Shown: positions 53,967-63,160, counted from the first letter of the stretch. The stretch: DNA of 64,000 nucleotides from Rhizobiaceae bacterium MnEN-MB40S (GCA_024343425.1 BRLC01000016.1:62001-126000), one strand, 5' to 3'. Notes: generated by a model not told the origin, from the sequence alone. A program made the numbers and translations.

Positions 53967-55925
53967 ATGCACGATACTGACAGCGTGATTTATGGGGAAG
54001 CGACATCATCCGCCGCGCTTGAAAAGGCGTTCGGGCGAGCAGGGGGACAATTTCTTGCCGGCAATCACGCCGCCGCCCGCAACGCAATGGAGGGGTTTCA
54101 GGAAAAACTGATCCCTCGATGCAGAATCAGCGGCGATCCGGGGCCTGATAATCCGAGATTCTCGATCGTCGTCCTCAATTACAAGCACAGTCAGGATTTT
54201 GCAGCGCTCGTCTCCTCACTTTCGGGCGTTGCAAACACGCAAGAGTGTGAGTTGGTCTTCGTCAACAATGGCAATCCTTCCCTCCGGAATACCGTTTCCG
54301 ACAGACTGGACAGCTACGTCCAGATCGACGCGCCCTTCAATGTCGGCTGCTCTCAAGGGCGGAATATCGGCGCGCATATTGCGCGCGGCGAATATGTCCT
54401 TTTTCTCGATGACGACGGCGCAATCACGAAAGACACGATCGAAGCGCTTGTATCGGTCATCGCACAGTACGGCGCAGTGGCGGTCAGGGGCAGGATCATC
54501 CCGAAATCACCAGGGGGATCGGCCGCCGAGAATTATGATCTCGGCGACCGCATCAGGCCCGCCATTCCGTCAGCGGAAGGCATTTCGATCTGGCGACGGG
54601 ATCTGTTTCTGGAGTTCGGCGGCTTCGACCCGCTACTGGTCGGACATGAAGGGTTGTTGCTCTGCGCCCGCATGTTGCGCTTTTTTGGCCCGGAGCGATT
54701 TCTGTATGCGCCCGAGGCGCTTCTGATCCACGATTTCGTCGACGCGCCCGAACAGGCGGCCGCAAAAAGCGCGCTCTATGATCGAAACGACGCCTATATC
54801 GGTTTCTGCGGCTATGACAAATCCGCTATCCAACGGATTTTCTCCGTTTACCGTCGGCCGACGCGACAGTCGAAGGCGTTTGAATTTCGCAAATCCTTGC
54901 GTCTTCCGCCTCCAAAGGACGATGCGCCGGAACTGACCGTTCTGACCGTTGCCAGAAACGCCCGTGATCTTCTCGACGACTACCGCCGAATGCTTGCATT
55001 GCAAACCTGGCGGAAATTCAGGGTCGTTTTCGTGGATGAGGGCTCCGACGATGGCTCCGCCGACCGCCTTCTGGATCTATGGTCCGACGAAAACGGCGGG
55101 ATTGAGCTTGTCAGGACCGATGGCGTTAGCCGGGGCGCGGCGTTCGATCTCGCGATCGCAAGGGCCGAAAGCGACGTCTGCGTGATCGCTGAGATCGGTG
55201 ATATCAGTCTGGTTGACCGCTTTGCCCAGACGGCGTCCTACTTTGTGCAGCATCCGCATTCGGGATGTGTCTGTTTCGACATGTTTTCGGACAGGCCCAT
55301 GAAGATCAGACCGGACGGGCCGCAAGTCGTGGCGCCGTCGACCATGCAAGCACGCGCGCTGTTTGGAGCGCCGGGCCCGTTTTCCTGCTTCGCATTCAGA
55401 AAATCGGCCTTCCTGCAGCCTTTCGACGCATCGCTTGATACGGGCGCCGAACTGGAGTGGGTTCACCGCAATCTTGAAAACGGCGCCAACGGGCATTTTC
55501 TGCCGACGCCGGAGGTCTATCACCCCATGCCGGTTGGCAGCGATCAGCGGAAGTCGGCGCTCGCGCTGGAGAGAGTCATCGCCACCCATGCGCAATATCT
55601 CGCGCATATGGACGATGACGACAGACGCTGCGCGGGGCAGTTTGCCGGGCTTGTTCCGCTGGAGAGCGAGGATGACGTTGCGCTGTTGCGGACATATGAA
55701 CGCCGCTTCCTCGAGGCGCTGGGTGGTTTCGACAGGGATCTCGCCGTCGAGATCGCGATGCTCATGGATCTTCGTATTCGTGACCTTGAACAAGATCAGA
55801 TCAAGCGCGCGCGCGCCAGGCAGCAAGAGCGATCCGCCAGGAAGAGTTTCAAGAAGGACAGCGTCATGATGAGTGGCGCGCGCATTGGCAATGAGCTTCG
55901 GCGCTGGAGGAGGAAGATGCGGTAA
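53967..55925 (+). CDS. glycosyltransferase with two GT2-like domains
   Basis: The 652-residue protein has a GT-A domain from about residue 65 to 250, opening with FSIVVLNYKHSQDFAALVSS and with the metal-binding LDDDG near 147, and a second GT2-like domain from about 321 (LTVLTVARNARDLLDDYRRM) with VDEGSDDGSADRLL. The C-terminus is very basic (ARQQERSARKSFKKD). The first domain has the full DDD motif; the second lacks an obvious equivalent, and may be inactive or bind the acceptor. Such proteins make surface polysaccharide or modify glycans. It is convergent with the sulfotransferase gene, 12 bases apart. The start codon choice (53967) is moderate. Confidence 0.85.
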   Translation: MHDTDSVIYGEATSSAALEKAFGRAGGQFLAGNHAAARNAMEGFQEKLIPRCRISGDPGPDNPRFSIVVLNYKHSQDFAALVSSLSGVANTQECELVFVNNGNPSLRNTVSDRLDSYVQIDAPFNVGCSQGRNIGAHIARGEYVLFLDDDGAITKDTIEALVSVIAQYGAVAVRGRIIPKSPGGSAAENYDLGDRIRPAIPSAEGISIWRRDLFLEFGGFDPLLVGHEGLLLCARMLRFFGPERFLYAPEALLIHDFVDAPEQAAAKSALYDRNDAYIGFCGYDKSAIQRIFSVYRRPTRQSKAFEFRKSLRLPPPKDDAPELTVLTVARNARDLLDDYRRMLALQTWRKFRVVFVDEGSDDGSADRLLDLWSDENGGIELVRTDGVSRGAAFDLAIARAESDVCVIAEIGDISLVDRFAQTASYFVQHPHSGCVCFDMFSDRPMKIRPDGPQVVAPSTMQARALFGAPGPFSCFAFRKSAFLQPFDASLDTGAELEWVHRNLENGANGHFLPTPEVYHPMPVGSDQRKSALALERVIATHAQYLAHMDDDDRRCAGQFAGLVPLESEDDVALLRTYERRFLEALGGFDRDLAVEIAMLMDLRIRDLEQDQIKRARARQQERSARKSFKKDSVMMSGARIGNELRRWRRKMR

Positions 55926-55937
55926 TCCGGCCGTCGT

Positions 55938-56621
55938 TCAGTGTTTCAAACGGACGTTCAGGATTTCCCGGCAGCGAGGAAGATCGAGTTCTTCGCCCAA
56001 CATGTCGAACACCGGTTTCAGGCAGCGCGGATCTTCTGAGAAAGCCTCGTAGTCCGTGATCCGCGAATTGCCGGGATGGTTTTCGTGATAGTCGAGAAAG
56101 GCCGCATCCATTTCACCGACGATTTTCTCCACCGTCTCCGCCGGTCTCTGGGCGAACCACCCCGACTTGGCGACATCGCTGTGGGACCGGCGATTGAAGA
56201 TGAAATGCGCATTCGGAAAGAATTGCTGCAGGAAATCAAGATAGTCCGCGAGCCTGTCGCCCAGTTCGTGATAACGGATCTCCTTGAAGCCAAGCCATGT
56301 CGCTGTTGGCTCCGGTTTCAGGATCTGTCTGACAAAACAGTCAACGAGCGCGTCGCCGAACTCGGACGGCGCGACCTTGTCGGCCCCAAACCACGGGGAG
56401 GTGTCCGCGTGTTCGGGTTTTCCTTGTGTGTAACGCGTTCGATGCGCCGCCTCGTAGGCGCGAAAGAGATGCATCAGCGCATTGGCGTTTTCGCCCCGAA
56501 TGCATGCGCCCGGTATGCTGTTGATCAGACGCGTCAGCAGGGTCGAGCCCGATCGGCCGTAGCAGACAATGAAAATTGCGCCTTTCAGGCTGCTGTAGCG
56601 GCCCGATGACAGGTATTGCAC
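55938..56621 (-). CDS. sulfotransferase family protein
   Basis: The protein has the 5'-phosphosulfate-binding loop YGRSGSTLLTRLINS close to the N-terminus, and the later RRSHSDVAKSGWFAQ segment, which fits the 3'-phosphate contact in Stf0-like sulfotransferases. These enzymes transfer sulfate from PAPS to a sugar or lipid hydroxyl. I chose GTG at 56621 (227 residues) because GGAG lies 8 bases ahead; the ATG at 56663 would add 14 residues and has no site. The neighbour, convergent at 12 bases, encodes a glycosyltransferase, which suggests a sulfated glycan as product. PAPS needs an APS kinase, which is not in the window. Confidence 0.83.
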   Translation of the reverse strand: MQYLSSGRYSSLKGAIFIVCYGRSGSTLLTRLINSIPGACIRGENANALMHLFRAYEAAHRTRYTQGKPEHADTSPWFGADKVAPSEFGDALVDCFVRQILKPEPTATWLGFKEIRYHELGDRLADYLDFLQQFFPNAHFIFNRRSHSDVAKSGWFAQRPAETVEKIVGEMDAAFLDYHENHPGNSRITDYEAFSEDPRCLKPVFDMLGEELDLPRCREILNVRLKH

Positions 56622-56720
56622 GTTGACATCTCCGGAAAATCCACCGCAAGCGACCAGGACCATTGAACAAAGAGATGGTTCGATTATGCAATCATGGGTT
56701 ACAAAATGTAAATGGAAACT

Positions 56721-57602
56721 CTAAATACGATAGATTCTCGCCGCCGTGTCATGGAATATTTCCTGCATCGCTGCTTCGCCCAATACGCGCGCCGCGGAGA
56801 TATGCGCCTGCGCCAGCGATTCATAGGAATCCCAGATCTTTTCGATCGGGAAATTTGAACCGAACATGCATCTGGACGCGCCGAACATATCAACGGTTTC
56901 GTTGACGATCTGACTGATCAGACGCGCATCCACGCGATGGACGAATGTCCCGAATCCTGACAGCTTGGTGACGATGTTCGGCTTTTCCGCAAGGGCCCGC
57001 ATGCCGGATCGCCACTCCTCCCAGCCTTCGTCGGACAGGTCTTCATGCATGCCTGCATGTTGAAGGATGAAGGTGACGTCCGGACAGGCTTCGACAAGCG
57101 CCACAGCCGGCTTCATCTGGCCTGAAAACAGTTGCAGGTCGAAGGTCCAGCTATAATCCGCCAGCTTGCGGATATTGTTCTGGACGATGGGATCCTCGGC
57201 CAGGGAAGGGTTGGCGGCAAAGCGATACAACGGGTTCTCGTGCCAGTGAAACTGTTGCCGGATGCCGCGCATGGCGGGGTAGGCGCTCAAACGTTCGAGC
57301 TGCGGGCGAACGTCGGGGGCGGTCATGTCGGCGAAGCCGACGATGCCCATCGGCCAGCCGGTTCTGTCCGCGGTTTCCTGAACCCACCTGACTTCGTCCT
57401 CGAACTGGTCGTTGGGCCAGTTGGCCTGGACATACACCGACTTTACGACATTGCTGGAACGTATGTCCGCAAGGAATTCCTCGATGGGATAGTCGCGGCG
57501 GATCGGTTCGTAGTCGCCGAAGATGCGGGGTTGCATCGGTCCCAGCAACCATTTGAGATCGGCTTGCCGCCAGATGTGATGATGGCTGTCGATAATATCC
57601 AT
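56721..57602 (-). CDS. amidohydrolase_2 family lactonase (COG3618)
   Basis: The 293-residue barrel enzyme starts MDIIDSHHHIW, with the H-x-H metal motif on strand 1, and has FILQHAGMHEDL and FGSNFPIEK towards the C-terminus, the pattern of the COG3618 group. Known members include lactonases of aldonic acid pathways such as fucono- and galactarolactonase. It is the last gene of the operon dctP-dctQ-dctM-FAH-amidohydrolase, 24 bases after the FAH gene. A lactonase step before a 2-oxo acid cleavage by the FAH protein is plausible; the exact sugar acid is not known. Confidence 0.88.
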   Translation of the reverse strand: MDIIDSHHHIWRQADLKWLLGPMQPRIFGDYEPIRRDYPIEEFLADIRSSNVVKSVYVQANWPNDQFEDEVRWVQETADRTGWPMGIVGFADMTAPDVRPQLERLSAYPAMRGIRQQFHWHENPLYRFAANPSLAEDPIVQNNIRKLADYSWTFDLQLFSGQMKPAVALVEACPDVTFILQHAGMHEDLSDEGWEEWRSGMRALAEKPNIVTKLSGFGTFVHRVDARLISQIVNETVDMFGASRCMFGSNFPIEKIWDSYESLAQAHISAARVLGEAAMQEIFHDTAARIYRI

Positions 57603-57626
57603 GAAGCACCCTTTCGCCGGCTTGTT

Positions 57627-58469
57627 TCAACCTGCCGTCACGGTCTGGCGCTGTTCGCCGAGACCTGACACGGTCAGGCGCATTTCGTCGCCGGTCTGCA
57701 GCCAGACCTGCGGATTCCAACCCATGCCGACGCCTTCCGGCGTGCCCGTGGTGATGACATCGCCTGGTTCCAGCCGCATGAACCGGGAAGTATAAGCGAT
57801 GATCTCGTCGACCGGGAAAATCATGTCGGCGGTCGAACTCGACTGCATCACCTTTCCGTTCAGTTCGAGCTTCAGTTCCAGCGCCTGTGGATCCGGAACT
57901 TCGTCGGCCGTCACCAGCCATGGGCCCAGCGGCCCGAATGACGGAGCGCTCTTGCCCTTCACCCACTGTCCCGTGCCTTCGATCTGCCAGCTTCTTTCGG
58001 AAACGTCATTGCATATCGCATAGCCGGCTACATGGTTCAGCGCATCCGCGCGGTCGATGCGGTAGGCCGGACGGCCGATGACGACGGCCAGTTCCACTTC
58101 CCAGTCCAGCTTGTCGGCGTCTGCAGCGCGCACAACTGGATCGCAGGGTCCACTGAGGCAACTGGGCGCCTTGTTGAACAGGATCGGCTCGGCGGGGATG
58201 GGCAGATTGGATTCTCTGGCGTGATTTGTGTAGTTCAGACCCACGCAGAGAAAATTGCCGATGCTGGCGAGCGGCGCGCCCTGCCGGACGCCCTTTTCGA
58301 CTTCCGGCAAGGCTGTGAGATCAAGCGATTTCAGCTTCTCGATGGCATCACAACTGATCGACGCGCCGGCGAAATCCGCGGTTACTGCGGAAAGATCGCG
58401 AACAGTTCCGTCGTCTGTAATGACGCCCGGCTTTTCCTGTCCCTTGGCTCCGAACCTGACGAGTTTCAT
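57627..58469 (-). CDS. fumarylacetoacetate hydrolase (FAH) family protein
   Basis: The protein of 280 residues has the FAH-family catalytic core: FLCVGLNYTNHARE, with the start of the active-site lid, then DKLDWEVELAVVIG holding the metal-binding acidic residues, and GDVITTGTPEGVGMG near the C-terminus. Family members split or decarboxylate 2-oxo or 2,4-dioxo acids with a Mg ion. The ATG at 58469 follows AAGGA. The 35-base gap to dctM upstream and 24 bases to the amidohydrolase downstream show an operon. The combination resembles non-phosphorylative L-fucose or L-rhamnose routes, but the dehydratase is missing. Confidence 0.9.
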   Translation of the reverse strand: MKLVRFGAKGQEKPGVITDDGTVRDLSAVTADFAGASISCDAIEKLKSLDLTALPEVEKGVRQGAPLASIGNFLCVGLNYTNHARESNLPIPAEPILFNKAPSCLSGPCDPVVRAADADKLDWEVELAVVIGRPAYRIDRADALNHVAGYAICNDVSERSWQIEGTGQWVKGKSAPSFGPLGPWLVTADEVPDPQALELKLELNGKVMQSSSTADMIFPVDEIIAYTSRFMRLEPGDVITTGTPEGVGMGWNPQVWLQTGDEMRLTVSGLGEQRQTVTAG

Positions 58470-58504
58470 TGCGTAATCCTTTTCTTGTTGAATTGTCCGC
58501 CCGG

Positions 58505-59770
58505 TCAAAGCAGGAGGAGGGAAAGATAGGGGATGAACGTCAAAAGCAGCAGCACGCAGACCAGTGCGAGCACGAAAGGCGCCACCCCGATGGCCACTTC
58601 TTTCATTGTCGTGCCGGAAATTCCGGTGATGACGAACAGGTTGAGGCCGATGGGCGGCGTCACGGCCGCAATCTCGATATTGAGCACCAGGACAATCGCG
58701 AAATGTATTGGATTTATGCCAAGTGCGCCGATGCTCGGCAGCAACAAAGGCGCGACGACCGTCAGAAGCGTGAAGCCGTCAAGAAAGCAACCGAGCGCGA
58801 TCAGCATCACATTGACCAGAAGCAGGAATCCGATCGGCGATAGATTGCTCGCTGCGATGAGTTCGACAATTGACTGGGGGATGCCGACGAGCGTCGCCAG
58901 CATGCCGACGAAGAGGGCGCCTGAGAGGATGAACAGGATCGAACCCGTGCCCCGGGCGCTGTCCAGAAAAATGCCCGGCAGATCCCTCAAACCGATCGTG
59001 CGGTACACGCACATGCCGACGAACAATCCGTAGACTACTGACAATGCGGCCGCTTCGGTGGGGGTTGTGTAACCGAGATAGATGCCGCCGAGAACAATGG
59101 CCGGCATGCCGAGGGCGGGGCCTGCCTTGACAAAAGTGCGCCAGACAGCGGCGAGCGAGAACGGTTCGGTGCGCTTGCCGTAACCATTCCGAAATGAGAT
59201 GGAAAAGGCGACGAAGCCGATCGCGACGGCCGAGATGAGACCCGGCACGACGCCTGCCAGAAACAGGCTCTTGACCGACTGCTGGGACAACTCGGCGAAA
59301 ATGACCATGGCGACGCTGGGCGGAATGAGAATTCCGAGTGTTCCGCCGGCGGCCATCAGTCCGGCCGTATAACTGCGGGGGTAGCCCAGCGCCTCCATGG
59401 TCGGAATCATCGTCCGTCCAAGGGCTGCGGCAGAGGCGACGGACGAACCCGTCATGGCGCCGAAAATTGCCGACGCGCCTGTTGCGCCAATGGAAGCGCC
59501 TCCGGATATGCCGCCGACCAGGCTTTGCATGAAGGCAAACAGGTACGTGGCGAAGCCGGATCGCAGCATGATGTTGCCGGCCAGTATGAAGAACGGCACG
59601 GCCAGGAGCACGAAACTGTCGAGCGACGAATAGACGGACTGCGCCACCTGGGTCAGCGATGTCGCGCCCGAGACAAGGACGAAGACCAGGCCGGAGAGCC
59701 ACAGGGCAAAGCCGACCGGTACGCCAATCGCCAGTAACAATAAAATCAGGAAGACAAGAAGAAAGGCCAT
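58505..59770 (-). CDS. TRAP transporter large permease (DctM)
   Basis: This 421-residue membrane protein has the DctM signature GTLGILIPPS and a second TPPIGLNLFV segment near the C-terminus, with about 12 membrane helices; its length is normal for the family, unlike the enlarged copy at the left end of the window. It takes up the substrate bound by the DctP protein encoded two genes upstream. The ATG at 59770 lies 5 bases after the dctQ stop. The next gene in the operon is the FAH-family hydrolase. Confidence 0.95.
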   Translation of the reverse strand: MAFLLVFLILLLLAIGVPVGFALWLSGLVFVLVSGATSLTQVAQSVYSSLDSFVLLAVPFFILAGNIMLRSGFATYLFAFMQSLVGGISGGASIGATGASAIFGAMTGSSVASAAALGRTMIPTMEALGYPRSYTAGLMAAGGTLGILIPPSVAMVIFAELSQQSVKSLFLAGVVPGLISAVAIGFVAFSISFRNGYGKRTEPFSLAAVWRTFVKAGPALGMPAIVLGGIYLGYTTPTEAAALSVVYGLFVGMCVYRTIGLRDLPGIFLDSARGTGSILFILSGALFVGMLATLVGIPQSIVELIAASNLSPIGFLLLVNVMLIALGCFLDGFTLLTVVAPLLLPSIGALGINPIHFAIVLVLNIEIAAVTPPIGLNLFVITGISGTTMKEVAIGVAPFVLALVCVLLLLTFIPYLSLLLL

Positions 59771-59775
59771 TTGCG

Positions 59776-60276
59776 TCAGTCTTGAATCTCGGGCTGGTCT
59801 GTCTGGCGCGCGCCAAGCAGCCGCAGGACAAGCCGAAGACTTATCAGTGAAAAGCCGACGGGGACTATCAACTGGGCGACCCAGACCGGAAACGGGAGAT
59901 TGGAATGCGCGAAGCTGAGATTGAATCGAATGGATTCCTTGACAAACACCACGCCGAGCCAGGTGGCCGACAAGGCGAAAATCAGGCACAGCAGATCCGA
60001 CAGCAGAGCGAATTTCTTTTGCGCTGATCGCCCGAACATGCCGACTATGAACTCGACGCGGATATGATCGTTGCGGCGCGTGAGGCCGATTGCGCTGAAA
60101 TAGACCAGCATGATCAGCAGAACGCGGGAAAATTCCTCGGACCAGGGAAGAGAGACGCCCAGGAAGGTGCGAGAGGTCATGTCATAGGTGACCAGGAGAA
60201 AGACGCCGGCAAGGCAGAGAACGGCCAGGCCGTCCTCTGCCCTCGCCAGAACAGAACTGATCCTGTTCAACATCAT
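59776..60276 (-). CDS. TRAP transporter small permease (DctQ)
   Basis: The 166-residue protein has four membrane helices and the DctQ pattern SRTFLGVSLPWSEEFSRVLL in the second segment, with the charged WSEE typical of the family. It is the small membrane subunit that joins DctM. Its ATG overlaps the dctP stop by four bases (ATGA), and the dctM start follows 5 bases after its stop, so all three are coupled. Confidence 0.93.
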   Translation of the reverse strand: MMLNRISSVLARAEDGLAVLCLAGVFLLVTYDMTSRTFLGVSLPWSEEFSRVLLIMLVYFSAIGLTRRNDHIRVEFIVGMFGRSAQKKFALLSDLLCLIFALSATWLGVVFVKESIRFNLSFAHSNLPFPVWVAQLIVPVGFSLISLRLVLRLLGARQTDQPEIQD

Positions 60277-61250
60277 TTTCTGTAGGTTTCGAGCTCGCCA
60301 ATCAGTTCGGCGCCAATTTGCGGCTCGAATTCGGTCCAGACGGAGCGCGTCGCCTCCATCCAGGTCTCACGCTCGGCTTCAGTCTGCATGTGAACGGCCA
60401 CTCCCGCTGCCCGCAAATCGGCCAGCGCCTTGTCCGAAGCGGCTTCCGATCGCGCGCGGTGCTTGGCGGCGACTTCAGTTGCAGTCGTCTGGATGATGTC
60501 GCGCAATTCGGGATCGAGCCCGTTCCACCACGCCGTGTTCACGGTCCAGGGGTAGAAGGCCATGTAGTAGTGCGCATAGGTGACGTTCCTGATGCTCTCG
60601 TCCCATTTGTAGACCGTGTAACTGTCGGTCGGCACGTTCAGGCCGTCGATGACACCCTGCTGGATGGCGGGTGAAATCTCGCCGAAATTGATGGAAACCG
60701 GCTTGGCGTTGAGTTTTTGAAGCATCGCCAGGTTGACCTTGCCCAGACCGCGGAACTTCAGCCCCTCCATATCCGTCGGTTCTATCAGCGGGGTCTCCCG
60801 GGTGCCCGGAACGAGATAATCGAAAGGCAGGATTCCGATGACCGTTGCGCCTTTTTCGGCCATTTCGGCGTAAACGCGATCAAAGAACTTGTCGTCGATG
60901 GCGTCATAGAACGACTGCTTGGTCGGAAAGGCGTAAGGCAGTTCCGAAACCGCGCTGCGCGGGGCAAGCGCGCTCCAGTAGGCCGATATCAGCGTCGTCA
61001 TCTCGGCGTCGCCGCGCAGTATCGCCTGCACGAGGTCAAGGCCGCGGTAGAGGCTGCCGCTCGGGAAGAACTTGACTTCGATGCGTCCTTCCGAACGTTC
61101 CTCCACGAGTTCCTTGAATTCCTTGTTTGCGGCGCCCGGGGTGATCTCGAGAGAGTATTCGACCGGGAACCTGATCGTGAGTTCCTGAGCCACTGCCGGC
61201 GCAGTGAACAGCGTGACGCCGGCTATCGCCATGGCGAAAAGAGTTTTCAT
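60273..61250 (-). CDS. TRAP transporter substrate-binding protein (DctP)
   Basis: This 325-residue periplasmic protein has a signal peptide with cleavage near AVAQ (about residue 21), and the DctP-family segments LEITPGAANKEFKELVEE, VKFFPSGSLYRGLDLVQAI and GLKFRGLGKVNLAMLQKL, the latter with the substrate-binding arginine. It captures an organic acid or similar solute for the DctQM permease. GGAGGA lies 6 bases before the ATG. It is the first gene of the operon and diverges from gntR, with a dyad in the 54-base space between them. Confidence 0.94.
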   Translation of the reverse strand: MKTLFAMAIAGVTLFTAPAVAQELTIRFPVEYSLEITPGAANKEFKELVEERSEGRIEVKFFPSGSLYRGLDLVQAILRGDAEMTTLISAYWSALAPRSAVSELPYAFPTKQSFYDAIDDKFFDRVYAEMAEKGATVIGILPFDYLVPGTRETPLIEPTDMEGLKFRGLGKVNLAMLQKLNAKPVSINFGEISPAIQQGVIDGLNVPTDSYTVYKWDESIRNVTYAHYYMAFYPWTVNTAWWNGLDPELRDIIQTTATEVAAKHRARSEAASDKALADLRAAGVAVHMQTEAERETWMEATRSVWTEFEPQIGAELIGELETYRK

Positions 61251-61274
61251 GCATTCCTCCTACATTGCATAATT

Positions 61275-61294
61275 CCTGTGCTATGATGCACAGG
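61275..61294. promoter_or_regulatory. perfect dyad CCTGTGC-TATGAT-GCACAGG, probable GntR operator
   Basis: Two perfect 7-bp arms flank six bases, in the short space between divergent dctP and gntR. The size and position match operators of GntR/FCD regulators. The centre TATGAT also resembles a -10 box, so binding would block a promoter. The assignment to the neighbouring GntR protein is inferred. Confidence 0.7.
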
Positions 61295-61304
61295 TAGGGA
61301 AATT

Positions 61305-62000
61305 GTGCAAGATGTGAAAAACTTTCGAAAGTATGGCGATATTTGTATGATTAGCAGAAGCACCAAAGCGTGGGAAATAATCCGCAATGCGATTGTGTCG
61401 GGTCGGTTGCAGCCTGGTGCGGCTCTGAAAACGACCGAACTTCAGGAGCTTTGCGGGATGAGCGTGTCGCCGGTCAGGGAAGCTCTTGCGCGCCTTGTGG
61501 CGACGGGGCTTGTGACCGCGGAGCACAATCTTGGATACCGGGTCGCGCCTTTGAGCGCGGACGACCTGAAGGATCTGGTCGACACGCGGGTGCGCGAAGA
61601 GGCCTGGGCATTGAGACAGTCGATCGGTAACGGCGACGAGATGTGGGAAGGACGGGTTCTCGCAAGCCTTCATGTGCTGGAACGTTTGCCGCGTGAAAAC
61701 CCGGACGATCAGACGCTGTACAACGAGGCGTGGGAGAAACGTCACTCGGATTTTCATCACGCCCTGATTTCGGAATGCGGATCCAAGCTCACATTGGCGT
61801 TTTGCGAGAACCTGCGCGACCTGAACGACCGGTATAGAAGGTTGTCCCTTGTGCTGGAGGGCGGCGCGCGGAACGCGGCAACAGAGCATCGGGCTATCGC
61901 CGTAGCCGCCATCGAACGCGATGCGCCGCGCGCGATCGAGGCGCTGTCGTCGCATTATCTTGCGACTGCGCAGTATCTCCTTGAAACCTACGCCGAGTAG
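61305..62000 (+). CDS. GntR family regulator, FCD (FadR) subfamily
   Basis: The 231-residue protein has a winged helix-turn-helix in the first 80 residues (TTELQELCGMSVSPVREALARL) and an all-helical FCD effector domain with the metal-type histidines in HSDFHHALI and the later EHRAIAVAA. It likely senses the substrate, or a product, of the divergent TRAP-FAH-lactonase operon. The GTG at 61305 has AGGGA at close range; ATG at 61347 is the alternative and would lose 14 residues before the fold. A perfect dyad lies just upstream. Confidence 0.92.
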   Translation: MQDVKNFRKYGDICMISRSTKAWEIIRNAIVSGRLQPGAALKTTELQELCGMSVSPVREALARLVATGLVTAEHNLGYRVAPLSADDLKDLVDTRVREEAWALRQSIGNGDEMWEGRVLASLHVLERLPRENPDDQTLYNEAWEKRHSDFHHALISECGSKLTLAFCENLRDLNDRYRRLSLVLEGGARNAATEHRAIAVAAIERDAPRAIEALSSHYLATAQYLLETYAE

Positions 62001-62009
62001 GAAGAGGCT

Positions 62010-62753
62010 CTAATGCAGCGGTTCGGCAGATTCTGCGGGAAAGATAGACAGTTCAACCCGGTTACGGCCGTTGCGTTTGGCGAGATAGAGCCGTTCGTCG
62101 GCGCCGCGATAAAGATCGCTGAATGTGGCGCCGCGCTCGAAAATCACGCCGCCGACGCTGACGGACAACACGTGACGCTGCTCATCGACTACAAAGGCGA
62201 CTTCGCTGATCGCCGACCGGATCCGTTCGGCGGCGCCGGGAAAGTGGTCGGACGGTTTGCGGGGCATGAAAACGCAAAACTCCTCGCCGCCGATGCGGCC
62301 AACAAGGTCCGTGTCGTGCACCGTTTCGGCGATCGTCTCGGCAATGAGCTGCAAGGCCTTGTCGCCACAATCATGACCGAAACGGTCGTTCACGGCCTTG
62401 AAATGATCGACGTCGATAACGAAAAGCGCATTGTGCGACGCCGCCGACGCTTCCTCGACCCTGTTGAGATAGCCATCGACCATCTCGGTAAAGGCTCGAC
62501 GATTGAGCAGGGACGTGAGGGAATCGGTCGCCGCGACCGTCATCAACTCGGCATGCGCGATGGCGAGCTGCCGCATTTTGCTCAGGATGAACAGGAAGAT
62601 CGGCGGCGCCAGTATCAGCGGAATCAGGAGATTGTTGATCGGGTCGGAGCCCCAGCGCCAGGTTCCGTCTTCAAAGGAATAGCTGTCGAACGCGAAGGCG
62701 AAACCGATGCACGCAAGCGTGCCGAGCGCCGTAAACGCATAGACGCGCGCCAC
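62010..62753 (-). CDS. diguanylate cyclase with two membrane helices
   Basis: The protein has 247 residues: two hydrophobic segments (about 5-24 and 41-60) and a GGDEF domain from about 80. The active-site motif is GGEEF, which is an accepted active form, in LVGRIGGEEFCVFMPRK; LTSLLNRRAF marks its start. It makes cyclic di-GMP. No clear inhibitory site is seen. The GTG at 62753 is a poor start, because AAGGGG touches it. An ATG at 62779 is out of frame by one base across a run of four G residues. It is convergent with gntR, 9 bases apart. Confidence 0.85.
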   Translation of the reverse strand: MARVYAFTALGTLACIGFAFAFDSYSFEDGTWRWGSDPINNLLIPLILAPPIFLFILSKMRQLAIAHAELMTVAATDSLTSLLNRRAFTEMVDGYLNRVEEASAASHNALFVIDVDHFKAVNDRFGHDCGDKALQLIAETIAETVHDTDLVGRIGGEEFCVFMPRKPSDHFPGAAERIRSAISEVAFVVDEQRHVLSVSVGGVIFERGATFSDLYRGADERLYLAKRNGRNRVELSIFPAESAEPLH

Positions 62754-63160
62754 CCCTTGGACGACCAGTCGAGTTTCATGTCAGCGGCTCTTCATCTGCG
62801 CCATTGCGTTGCTGTCTTTGACCTTGTCGTGTCGCGCCAGGAAATTATCCTGACTGGCAAGGGACGAAAGCTAATATACCTGATTTGAACGAATTTATAC
62901 AGTGCAGTAAGCCTTGTTGTCCTTTTTAGTGTGTAATGAATATTGTAAAACTGGAGTATGTTACTGTGCGGGAAGCGCCCTGATCATCTTGCATGATTGC
63001 CGTGTCGATGGTTGCCATTTCGGCTTTTCCTCCCATCTCAATGAGGAGCGCCGCGTCCGCGGCGGCCAGGTCAATCTACAGCCACATCCCACCGAGTCTG
63101 GATGCGATCGCGGCCATCATTCGTTCATGGACGGGAGCAAGAACGGACGGAGGAAACATC
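62754..63160. other. intergenic region between diguanylate cyclase and SDR genes
   Basis: About 400 bases hold no gene that I can support. The middle (62880-62990) is rich in A and T, and probably holds the promoters of the divergent genes. The frame open before the SDR start has no family features. Confidence 0.6.
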
